From the NCBI RefSeq assembly GCF_020080835.1, contig NC_058158.1:28352305-28416304 (forward strand): DNA of 64,000 nt, in the 5' to 3' direction. Of this stretch, positions 55,216 through 64,000 are shown one piece after another (the stretch's first letter is position 1; each line of letters starts with the position of its first letter). Below the pieces are notes generated by a model. The model had not been told where the DNA came from, did not search any database, and worked only from the letters and a program-made list of their open reading frames with translations. Origin of the DNA: Cotesia glomerata. Its lineage: Eukaryota; Arthropoda; Insecta; Hymenoptera; Braconidae. Position numbers and translations under genes: made by a program.

Positions 55216-56710
55216 CCCGACTAGAATTTTAGTGAGACATGCCGAAAAATCAGTTCGGGGCGAAGTTGGCTTTCCGAACTTAGGCTAGCCCGATTCGGAT
55301 CTTATTTGTTTTAAATTAGGCAAGCCGAACATTGTTATGCCAAAAGAATTCCACGATCGATGTAATCTCGTAATAGTTTGGCACTGCCTAAGTTCGGCAT
55401 ATCATGGATTGCCTAATTAGTACGAAATAAAGGTAACCAAAGGTTTACCGAAGTTTGGTTCACCAACCTCGTGCTCACTAAGGCAAACCTGTGGCAATAC
55501 CTAAGTTCGGCATGTCATGGATTGCCTAATTAGTATGAAATAACGGTAACCAAAGGCTTACCGAAGTTTGGTTCACCAAACTCGGGCTTACTTAGGCAAA
55601 CCTGTGGAAATGCCTAAGTTTGGTATATTATGGATTACCAAACTGTTATGAAATAACAGTAACCAAAGGCTTACCGAAGTTTGGTTCACCAAGTTCGGGC
55701 TCACTTCGGAAAGTCTGTGGCAATGCCTAAGTTCGGTATTTCATGGGTTGCCAAACTGTTATGAAATAACGGTAACCAAAGGTTTACCGAAACTTGGTAT
55801 ACCACGATCGAGCTTCTTTAGGCGAAACTGTGGCAATGTCTAAGTTCAATATGTCATGGATTGCCAAACTGGTATGAAATAACGGTAACCAAAAGCTTAA
55901 TGAACAGTAACTAAAGGTATTCTGAAGCTTGATCTATCAAAATGAAACTTGACTAGGTAAGGCTGTGGCAAGTTCTCACTTAGGTATAATATCGGAATTC
56001 CTAACTCGACCGTTGCAACGGTAACCAAATGTTTGCCAAAGTGTCGGGCTCATAAGTATCTTGAGGCAAGAGGTCGCTCATCATCGGCGTAGCGTCGCGG
56101 TATGATATAGGGCTCTCGTGCGTCGGGTAGTGTTCGAGTCTCGCGTTCGACATGTAAAATTTTTAATAATTAATAATTATTAATTATAATTATTCTTAAG
56201 GCAAGTGTGAGGTAAATTTAAGTATTGTGTGTGACTAATGTATCTAACTCCATCATCTCCTTCCCCCATGACCCATAAAAACGACCAATCAAAAAAAAAA
56301 CTTCTTCATAGTAAGAAAAACCCTAAAAAGCGAAAAAATGACGGAAAATATAAAAAAAATAATACTAAATAGAAAAAAAAAATTTTTTTATTTACTTAAT
56401 ATTTAAAAAATTTTGTCCTAAAGTCGATATTTATATTTAAAATTTAAAAAATAAATTAAAAAAAAAAAGCATTCAGTATTATTAATTTTTGCTTTATAAT
56501 AAAAATAGCTAAAAACAAAGAAAGGATTCAATTTGGATTCTTCCGTGCGAATTTAGTTTCTGAATTGCTACCTAAGTAGGTAGCCAAATTCGGACCGAAT
56601 GAGGCTTAGATAGTCACCAGCAAGTGTGGTTTCCAAACCACCGCCTAAGTCGGAAGTCAAGTTAGGCCCAAACTCACGACTGCGTTACTTCCGGGACGTT
56701 ACTTTCAATT
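55216..56710. mobile_element. 1.5-kb element with 113-bp minisatellite and tRNA-like module, copy A
   Basis: Starts CCCGACTAGAATTTTAGTGA, then GCCGAAAAATCAGTTCGGGG. About five tandem units of 113-114 bp follow (55,387-55,960), each with CCTAAGTTCGGTATGTCATG, AAATAACGGTAACCAAAGG and TTTACCGAAGTTTGGTTCAC. Next come GTCGGGCTCATAAG, the tRNA-like module, AT-rich DNA, and a final block related to the units (AAATTCGGACCGAATGAGGC, CCGCCTAAGTCGG) ending near 56,710. No coding capacity. Confidence 0.75.
56082..56152 (+). other. tRNA-like pol III module inside copy A
   Basis: GCGTAGCGTCGCGGTATGAT could be a weak A box. TGTTCGAGTCTCGC (56,131-56,144) matches the B box well. It is followed by an AT-rich stretch, as at 3,868. 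No cloverleaf. Confidence 0.4.
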
Positions 56711-57082
56711 ATATATTAACACATCAGAAATTATTTACACGGAATAAAGAATACTTTGCTGATGATTTCTGTATCTAATTTCTAAGTACATTTTAATTCA
56801 TAATTCCTGATTGATATCCCATCCAAAATCTCGCCATAGCTTTAATGGACGTTGTTGGGGCACACGCATAAGCCGATAGGCGAGTGCTCAACATATGACA
56901 GGGATTGCTACTAAAGACATTATGTTATACAGGGTTGGTTTTAGTCCACGTGTTGCACAGTATACTTTATTCAACACATGTCTGGTTATCCTGATCTATC
57001 AAGAAGTATTAGCAATCGCTTAACTATAGGGTGCGGGTATGGACATGTAGAATTGAAAAGTAAGGGAAATTAATCAGCTCTT
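56711..57082. other. Spacer between the two 113-bp-repeat elements
   Basis: Mixed composition, including GTTGTTGGGGCACACGCATA and CATGTCTGGTTATCC stretches. No frame or family recognised. Confidence 0.4.
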
Positions 57083-57666
57083 CCCGACTAGAATTTTAGT
57101 GAGGCATGCCGAAAAATCAGTTCGGGGCAAAGTTGGCTTTCCGAACTTAGGCTAGCCCAATTCGGATCTTATTTATTTTAAATTACCGAACATTGGTATG
57201 CCAAAAGAATTCCACATTCGATGTACTCTTGTAATAGTTTGGTACTGCCTAAGTTCGGCATATCATGGATTGCCTAATTAGTACGAAATAGCGGTAACCA
57301 AAGGTTTACCCAAGTTTGGTTCACCAAGTTCGGGCTTACTTAGGCAAACCTGTGGAAATGCCTAAGTTCGGTATGTCATGGATTGCCAAACTGTTATGAA
57401 ATAACGGTAACCAAAAGCTTACCGAAGTTTGGTTCACCAAGCTTGGGCTCACTTCGAAAAACTTGTGGCAATGCCTAAGTTCGACATTTCATGGGTTGCC
57501 AAACTGTTATGAAATAACGGTAACCAAAGGTTTACCGAAACTTGGCATACCACGATCGAACTTCTTTAGGCAAACCTGTGGAAATGCCTAAGTTCGGTAT
57601 GTCATGGATTGCCAAACTGTTATGAAATAACGGTAACCAAAAGCTTACCGAACAGTAACTAAAGGT

Positions 57667-58290
57667 CCCTAGTAGAAATGAAATCAAGTTTTTAGCCAGT
57701 AACTGGCGGGTTTTACTAGACTTAAACCAGTAACTGGCCAGTGTAATATCAAGTTTCTGTCTAGTAACTAGCCAGTTTTACTAGAGATCTAACAAAACAT
57801 TATGGCGGCTTTATTGAAACTGTCAGTTTCGAATTCTGAGGTTATTAGGCGTTATTAAAATTGTCAAATAAATTCAAAACAATGTTTAATAAACGATATG
57901 ATATAAAAAAGTTTCATTTATGTGTACATTATAAAATAGATAACATCATTAGACTGATAAACTAATAATAAATCTAAAAATAGAATAAGAAAATAATTAT
58001 TTTGAATTGGAGATTTGTTTTTAATGCCCACAGTCGCAATTTATATATTGTGTCATTTTTTTTCACTGCATCCATTTTGAAATATATACTGGAAATTATT
58101 TACACGTTAATAAACACTAATTTTGATTGATTTATACTGTTTTTAATGATAATTTTTAATGATAATTACACTGTCGGTGTAACCAATGTTTATGACTTAG
58201 TTGTAGGTGGCATGATTTTAAGTTTTTACTGGATATCACTGGTCAGTTACTGGTTTATATCCAGTGAAAACTCGATTATTTATACTAGGG
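57667..58290. mobile_element. 624-bp TIR element, CCCTAGTA ends, CCAGTAACTGG palindromes
   Basis: Left CCCTAGTAGAAATGAAATCA AGTTTT, right AAAACTCGATTATTTATACT AGGG. GT flanks both sides (57,665-57,666 and 58,291-58,292). The ends carry several CCAGTAACTGG and CTAGTAACTAG palindromes; the middle is unique and AT-rich. Confidence 0.78.
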
Positions 58291-58292
58291 GT

Positions 58293-59249
58293 CCCGTGTA
58301 AAAATGATATGATATCAATATGAAGCTCATAATGAATCTCATATTTTGGCACTAATATGAGACTTATATAAGAGCCATATCAATACTTTGGAAACCCGTA
58401 ATAAGTAAAATACATGTGAGAACGAATCTTTTTTAAGTAGATTAGTAAAATTTTCATTTTTTCTGTTAATCAGAGGAAATGTATAACAATTGAGAAAAAC
58501 AGTATTTTTATCATGCACTATACTGTTGAACTACTTAACTTCCCTCCTTGACTTTCTTAACTTGAAAGAATATTTAGAAAAACATTGACTATCTTGGTTT
58601 AAAAAAAATTTTTAACTGAAAAAATTTTTTCGTCTTAAGATAATTATTTTTTATTTTGAAAACAATTTATATTATTATGATTTTATGCAGATATGACCAT
58701 CATTAAATTTTGAATTTAATTCAATATCATTATGATTTCATAATGAAATTATGTTAATATCATCATGGAGATACTATCCTAACGAATTTCCAACAGTGAA
58801 AAAAAATTTTTTTCTTGAATTATGAATAAAAGGCAACAATATCATTACAATATCATAATGAATTTTAAAAATTTCAGCCTGACTCCATCATGAGTTTACG
58901 CAGATATTATTATAACTTCAGTATGAAATTATGCGTTTGTCACTACGGATTGGTCACGAATCCCCATGTGACCGATCCGTGTAGATCAAATTTTATAATA
59001 AAACATAATCATATTACTAGAAATTTTCTTTCTCCAACAAGAAAAATAAAAATTTTATAATTTATAGATTATAAAATTTTTATTAACTATAGTTAAAAAA
59101 AAATTCATTTCCATAAGTATTTTACTTATTACAGTTTTCAAATGTATTGATATGGCTTTTATATGAATCTCATATTAGTGTCAAAATATGAGATTCATTA
59201 TGATATTCATTATGAGCGTCATAATTATATCATATCATTTTTACACGGG
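58293..59249. mobile_element. 957-bp TIR element with ~95-bp arms, CCCGTGTAAAAATGATATGA
   Basis: The left arm CCCGTGTAAAAATGATATGA...AATCTCATATTTTGGCACTAA...AGAGCCATATCAATAC is inverted at 59,150-59,249. It directly adjoins the previous element through a shared GT, with GT again on the right (59,250-59,251). The interior is AT-rich with ATCATTATGATTTCATAATG-like words. No ORF. Confidence 0.82.
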
Positions 59250-59340
59250 GTATTCTGAAGCTTGGTTTATTCAAATCGAACTTGACTAGGTAAGTCTATG
59301 GCAAATCCTCACTTAAGTATAATGTCAGAATTCCTAACTG

Positions 59341-59778
59341 GAGAGGGGAACTTCAGCGCCATTTTTCTAATTTAAAAAAATATTTTTTTTATCTTGATTT
59401 TCATTTTTGTGTAGTTGATAAGTAATAGAATAACTGTAAAAAAATTTGAAAGCATTAGTCATTATCATTACTTTTATATAGAAATAAAATTTTTAAAATA
59501 GCTTAAATTTTAAGTCGCTACACCACCCGATTCCCTTAAATTTTGAATTATTAGAAAAATAAAAATTTTATTTATCATTCAAGAGTAGAAAAAAGAAACA
59601 TTTATTGCTAACGACAACTCGTTGGAAAAAAAATTAAAAATATGTACATCATTAATGAAATTTAACGCATTGATCATTAAAAATAATCCACGGTATTTTC
59701 AATTTCCACCACCTGGCTTACGATAGTTTTACAGCTGAGGGCTGTTTATATGCTACGCTTTGAACTTTTTATTCATAG

Positions 59779-59840
<62 letters not shown>

Positions 59841-59899
59841 GATCTGTCAATGAGAAAAAATTAATGATCACCGCAAAGAAGTGTAATCATAGTATTAAA
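59341..59899. other. AT-rich sequence with a (TA)n tract
   Basis: (TA)28 or so at 59,780-59,836. Otherwise no feature. Confidence 0.5.
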
Positions 59900-60052
59900 T
59901 CACACACCATCCATGTTAGTTGAGTACCTAGAAATCTGCAGCGCCATTTTCTCGATTATAGTACGTCGGTCGATAAACGGTCCTTTAGGGTTCACTTTAC
60001 AGTAATGATGAAGCAGGACAACGTGTATACCCTGAATAATGGATATTCTCAT
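59900..60052 (-). CDS. Weak candidate exon or short ORF, unrecognised
   Basis: On the minus strand TTTTTGCTTAACACAG precedes ATGAGAATATCCATTATTCA, and the frame runs 50 codons to a stop: MRISIIQGIHVVLLHHYCKV, NPKGPFIDRRTIIEKMALQI, SRYSTNMDGV. No domain is recognised. GTACTC after ATTTCTAG could be a donor. It may be chance. Confidence 0.15.
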   Translation of the reverse strand: MRISIIQGIHVVLLHHYCKVNPKGPFIDRRTIIEKMALQISRYSTNMDGV

Positions 60053-60628
60053 CTGTGTTAAGCAAAAAGATGATGACCGAAAATTGAATAAATACATTTA
60101 CCGATTTTTTTTTTTTTGGAGTATCTTCAAATGAAAAATTTTTTTTTGAGAAAATTGTTTAGGAAAAAAAATATTATCGTAACTTTGAAGCCTTTAATCT
60201 TAACTTCTTAAATTTATGATGATTTGATAGATAAATTTGATGAACCAAATATTTGTATTCAATCGGTGTATATTATGCTTTAGAATCTTTCGATTGAACA
60301 AAATATTGATACCCAAAAATTGGATTAGCATTGACTCATTGACATATGAATTATATTTGCTTCGACAATAAAGGAAAAACAATTGTCAGTACTATTGAAA
60401 TGAGATTGATACACCACTCTGACATATATATCATGCATAACTTTTTAAAATATTCATTTATGCACCGAAAAAAATTAGTTATTCATATTGTCCAATTTTA
60501 TATTTGTTTTGTGGTGAGATCACAATGCAATAATATTTTTTTTTTAATTTTGACTTGAATCAAGTTCGACATTTTTTTAATTTTATCTAATTATAAATGA
60601 GCTGTTTATAACAATTGAGTAACTAACA

Positions 60629-60839
60629 TTAATAATTGGTTGTAAAGCAGCAATAATATAACGCGGATTTAAAAGTTTGGAAAAATTTATCGATCAATTC
60701 ACTTTCGGGTGAGTCAACTATTGATTTCTGAACTTTTGCAACCTCAGAAAGTAATTCGTTAAAAAGTTTTTCGTAACTTTTTAGAATTTCATTTCTCAAT
60801 CCATTGGATTGCGGTCGAAAGTTGGATCTGCTGTCACGG
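60629..60839 (-). CDS. Candidate terminal exon, helical unknown protein
   Basis: After a pyrimidine-rich acceptor (TTTGTCATTGTC...TTATAG) the frame reads RDSRSNFRPQSNGLRNEILK, SYEKLFNELLSEVAKVQKSI, VDSPESELIDKFFQTFKSAL, YYCCFTTNY and stop. The residue mix (charged, Leu/Glu/Lys-rich, predicted helical) looks more protein-like than the neighbouring low-complexity frames. Without splicing the ORF extends upstream to an ATG at 60,994 with a hydrophobic run (IILHFFLFLCHC). Family unknown. It is on the same strand as the Sidestep gene but shows no Ig feature. Confidence 0.33.
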
Positions 60840-61244
60840 CTATAACAGATTTGACAATGACAAAGAAATAAGAAAAAATGCAAAATTATATAGATATATG
60901 TATTTAACTCTACAATATTTGCACAAGAAGTAATCGATTTAATAACAAATTGAATTCTTTTACTATTTAAATTGAAAAAAATTAAAATTTCCAAAAATAT
61001 AAAAAGTTATGTATCCGTTCAATTCGTTGAAAAAAAAAAATTTCTTACGTAGCCATATTTGACTAAATCGGGCCGTATTAGACAACAAAAAAATTCTTTA
61101 TTATTTTCAATTTTTTTTTTCTAATATAAATTTGTACATCAATAAACATCTCGTGTTAAACAAAAATAAGCTTGGTAATGAATTAAACTAAAAATCAACG
61201 TCAGATAAGCTCTTTAGGAGAAATGTTTTTATTTTAGAACTTAG

Positions 61245-61330
61245 CATCTCAAACGTAACTCTCTTCTAAAGAGACAATTCTACGATCGTTCACCCTCCGT
61301 TGGAAATTTCCAACACTAATCTTGTTAGAA
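61245..61330 (+). repeat. Copy of the GAGACAATTTAGCGATCATG dispersed repeat
   Basis: AACGTAACTCTCTTCTAAAG then AGACAATTCTACGATCG and CCTCCGTTGGAAATTTCCAA. It is followed at 61,335-61,450 by a run of GATATGG, CATATCAGG and CATATCAAAC words. Confidence 0.7.
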
Positions 61331-61547
61331 ATATTATATATGGGCTATATGGGGTATATATCTGTCGATCAAGTCATATCAGGCTATATCAAACCATATC
61401 AAGCCAAATATCATCTGATACGGCAACTTTTCATATTAAGTCATATCAGAAAATTCTTTCACAGTTTTGGATATAAATATTTTTATGATTTAGGAAAATA
61501 TTAAAGTTTGCTGCAAAAAGTTTGAAGGTTAGTTGCAGGGTTAAACG

Positions 61548-61576
61548 TTTTTTTTTTTTTTTTTTTTTTTTTTTTT
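61548..61576 (+). repeat. Poly-T run
   Basis: About 29 uninterrupted T. Confidence 0.9.
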
Positions 61577-63564
61577 CTTTTAATAAGCTAAATAAACTTC
61601 TAATGAAATTTCAATCAGTTACAAAAAACTAATTATTGTCAATTATTCCTAATTCTAATTTTCTATTAAACTTTTTCCTGTAATTAATTAACAAGTAAAT
61701 GAGATTTATCCGGATGACTTTTATTTGAGGTTTTTTCCCTCGTACTCATCAAATTTTATTTAAGCTATCTGAATCAGGCTCTCTTGAGGAGTCTTATTAC
61801 ACCAACTTGGTTCCCTTAATGCTTTTTCTATTGTTGGTTTGACCGGATCCAACCCCCTCTCCTCTTATCAATCTAATCAATTGGCGGTAATCTTGTTCTA
61901 CATTTGCTTTTCTCTAAATTCTTCTTGGTGTCTACTTCGAACTGAAAGAAATCGAGGGGATTTGGATAAAAATTTTTTTTTTGAAAATAAAATTATTTGA
62001 GATTTGACAGTATGCACGTATTTCTGTAAATTTTCATTTAACTACTTTAAAATTAAATTTTTCCAACAGAGAGTCAGCATAAAATTAAAGTCGAATAAAC
62101 TATTCAAATTGATTTTATATTCAAGCAGAATGACCTGCGGGAATATTTGAAAATGTTTAACTTTTCCGACCGAAAACAAAAATTTTATAAAAATTATGTA
62201 CTCACTCATTCACTTAGCATATAAAGCACTTGTCACTTAGTTTTGTAATTTATATAAAGTCGGCTTTTAAAATACTTGATAGTTAAGGATGCAAATGAAA
62301 ATAATTGCAAAATTTTCAAGAGACAAAAAAAGAATAAATGAAAAAAAGAAGTTTAAAGTCAAATACGTTGCCGGTAATTCATCTATTTAAATTAAATATA
62401 AGAAGTTAAATCTTGAATAAAGTCTTGAAAATGAAAAAAAAAAATGAAAATAATAAATAGCAGTTTTACAGAAGTTTCCTTAATGAAAAGAGAGGTGAGA
62501 TGTATGAAAGTTAAAAATGATCCCGTTTAGTGGGTATGCAAAAGAAAAGGATAACAAAACCAACAACATCTCTCGAGACACTTAAGAAGAACTTAACTTT
62601 GTGCATAAAATTAAGTCATTGTAATTGCAGACGTGATGCGGAAGTGTGGTTGGCAGAAACCAACAGCTAAGCATCTTACTCCTCAACGTACGAATAGAAA
62701 TATATAATTTTTCCCTAGCAACTTTCATTACTACAACAACGACAAGTTGAGCGACAAGGGAACCAGCCAAGTATAACGAGAGTGCCCGGGGAGATGGACG
62801 GAATTAAAATAAAACCAACTACTGCAAAAATAAATAAATAAAAGTACAAACAGACAAGATGAATTATTTCCTCTGCACAAGGGAATTCACTTGAAGAAAC
62901 TAAACACAAATAAAATAAAAACACTCTTGTTTATTGAATACTGATTACTACTCGAGTATAAAATCAGGAGGCACTCTAATTATTTTCGGATTGTTGCCTC
63001 GTGAATGAATATTTCATGAAACAATCAGTCCGATTTTTAATTCACCTTATAGGTTATTGCAAGCACGGTAATTATTGCAGATGGTACCGCTAGTAATTGA
63101 ATGATTGTAATTGATTATTATGAATTTATGGGTACTTGAAACATATTTCCGATATTGGTATTTATAAATGGATTTATCCACATTGATTTGTTTTCAATCG
63201 AAGCTTTGCAGCTCGCATATGTGAGTGTTGCAAATTCATCGTGGATTTTTTTTTGGAGTATTTGATTAGGTTAGAGGAAATATAACTAATGTTGTATGTA
63301 ACTTCATTTAACTTTGGCAAAGATGTCTCTTGAGAATATTGAGACTCATTGAAATTCGATCTGCAAATTAAACTTTGTCAGTCCGTAAAAAAAATTTTTG
63401 GATATGGTTATGTATGGACTAATATAATCTCACATCCTGACCTGACCATATGTGGCCATATCAAACTACTTATGAGGATATGCAAATAACTTATTAAAAT
63501 TTGACAATTTCTTATTGTTTTTAGAAACGTGTCAAAGTCAAAGAATGATCGTTATTTTAAAACT

Positions 63565-63650
63565 TAATATCTCAAACTTAACTCTCTTGTAAGGAGACAA
63601 TTCTGCGGGCATGTGCCCTCCGTTGGAGATTTTCAACACTACTTTAAATC
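63565..63650 (+). repeat. Copy of the GAGACAATTTAGCGATCATG dispersed repeat
   Basis: CTTAACTCTCTTGTAAGGAG, ACAATTCTGCGGGCATGTGC, CCTCCGTTGGAGATTTTCAA. Upstream (63,400-63,480) lies a cluster of GGATATGG/CCATATC words, as at 61.35 kb. Confidence 0.7.
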
Positions 63651-64000
63651 AAAAAATAATTTATAGGGACCGTGCGGCAAATATAAAGACGGCACTTCTA
63701 TCGAAACTGGCGTGCCCTGTTGTTGAATTTATACATAAAACGGGCACAAATATTAAAGCAAGCAATCGAATAATTCATAAAATATTAAAAGATTAATAAA
63801 ATGTGCTTTTTTATCAGTAGTAATTGGTCGTATTCAAAGCAAAAATAATTCAAAAGGCTAAAAAAAAATTCAAGGCTGTGTACATAAAATAAAATGGAAG
63901 AAATTCAGCATTATTAAATCAAATAGTCGTGTAAACATAGCATCAACAGAACAATTCTGTCTCTAAACACGTTATATCACGATAAAGATGCCATAAGGGC

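Larger units (their letters stand above)
57083..59340. mobile_element. 113-bp-minisatellite element, copy B, split by two MITEs
   Basis: Same start as copy A (CCCGACTAGAATTTTAGTGA) and four units at exactly 113-bp spacing (57,248; 57,361; 57,474; 57,587). It breaks at AGTAACTAAAGGT (57,666) and resumes at ATTCTGAAGCTTGGTTTATT (59,252), exactly where copy A reads AAAGGTATTCTGAAGC. It ends at about 59,340 after GTCAGAATTCCTAACTGG, lacking the right part of copy A. Confidence 0.8.
60840..64000. other. AT-rich sequence, no gene recognised
   Basis: Contains two copies of the GAGACAATT repeat and a poly-T run at 61,548-61,576. I looked on the minus strand for the missing first half of Ig1 (signal peptide, first Cys, L-W-Y motif) and did not find it. 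Open frames at 62,582-62,924 and 63,611-63,796 look fortuitous. Confidence 0.35.

Noticed and set aside
1..64000. Integrated viral (bracovirus/polydnavirus) segment, considered because of the parasitoid-like sequence
   Set aside because: No viral gene family, segment-excision motif or gene cluster was recognisable. The sequence is explained by host intron plus transposons.

Overview
The window is very AT-rich eukaryotic DNA (roughly a quarter to 30% G+C by eye). It has spliceosomal introns, dense short transposable elements and microsatellites. There is no operon structure and almost no long open frame. The only confidently coding sequence is three small exons on the minus strand. Together they encode part of an insect-type Sidestep-family immunoglobulin protein: the second half of Ig domain 1 and all of Ig domain 2. 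Compact exons in huge AT-rich introns, together with the style of the repeats, suggest an insect, most likely a hymenopteran such as a parasitoid wasp. The species-level guess is inference.

Gene layout, read right to left: exon 48,807-49,012 (Ig1, C-terminal half), an intron of about 33.0 kb, exon 15,688-15,798 (Ig2, N-terminal half), an intron of about 13.7 kb, then exon 1,786-2,013 (Ig2, C-terminal half) and a donor leading out of the window to the left. The signal peptide and the first half of Ig1 must lie right of 49,012, probably beyond the window. Reading phases match at both internal junctions. Most of the window is therefore intron of one neuronal cell-recognition gene. Two candidate coding pieces lie outside the three exons: a weak terminal-exon-like ORF near 60.6-60.8 kb (minus) and a 56-codon small ORF at 29.5 kb (plus).

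The introns are packed with mobile DNA. From left to right: a foldback element (22-413); a TA-flanked MITE (785-1,033); an array of AACAAAAT/ATTTTGTT palindromes (2.23-2.86 kb); a TIR element with an internal tRNA-like module (2,968-4,375); copies of a TIR-less family with repeated GAGCTC palindromes (11.8, 17.0, 20.8, 43.6 and 50.0 kb, plus a remnant at 6.2 kb); a TA-flanked element holding a decayed ORF (13,180-14,817) and itself interrupted by a 203-bp MITE; a 912-bp TIR element (26,237-27,148); G+C-rich foldbacks at 30.9-34.0 kb; a 525-bp hairpin element (38,006-38,530); short palindromic MITEs (38.8 and 40.0 kb); chained inverted repeats (42.9-45.0 kb); a complete-looking non-autonomous Helitron (45,035-47,465) carrying a 141-bp tandem repeat; a 499-bp TIR element with a tRNA-like insert (49.4-49.9 kb); a LINE 3' end (53.8-54.06 kb) broken by a 973-bp MITE; and two copies of a 113-bp-minisatellite element (55.2-56.7 and 57.1-59.3 kb), the second split by two back-to-back MITEs.

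The points most worth following up are the recurrent pairing of pol III/tRNA-like modules with different TIR elements, the Helitron with a satellite-like interior, the GAGCTC-palindrome family, and the stacked double insertion at 57.67-59.25 kb. I found no CRISPR array, rRNA, bacterial genes or intact transposase.
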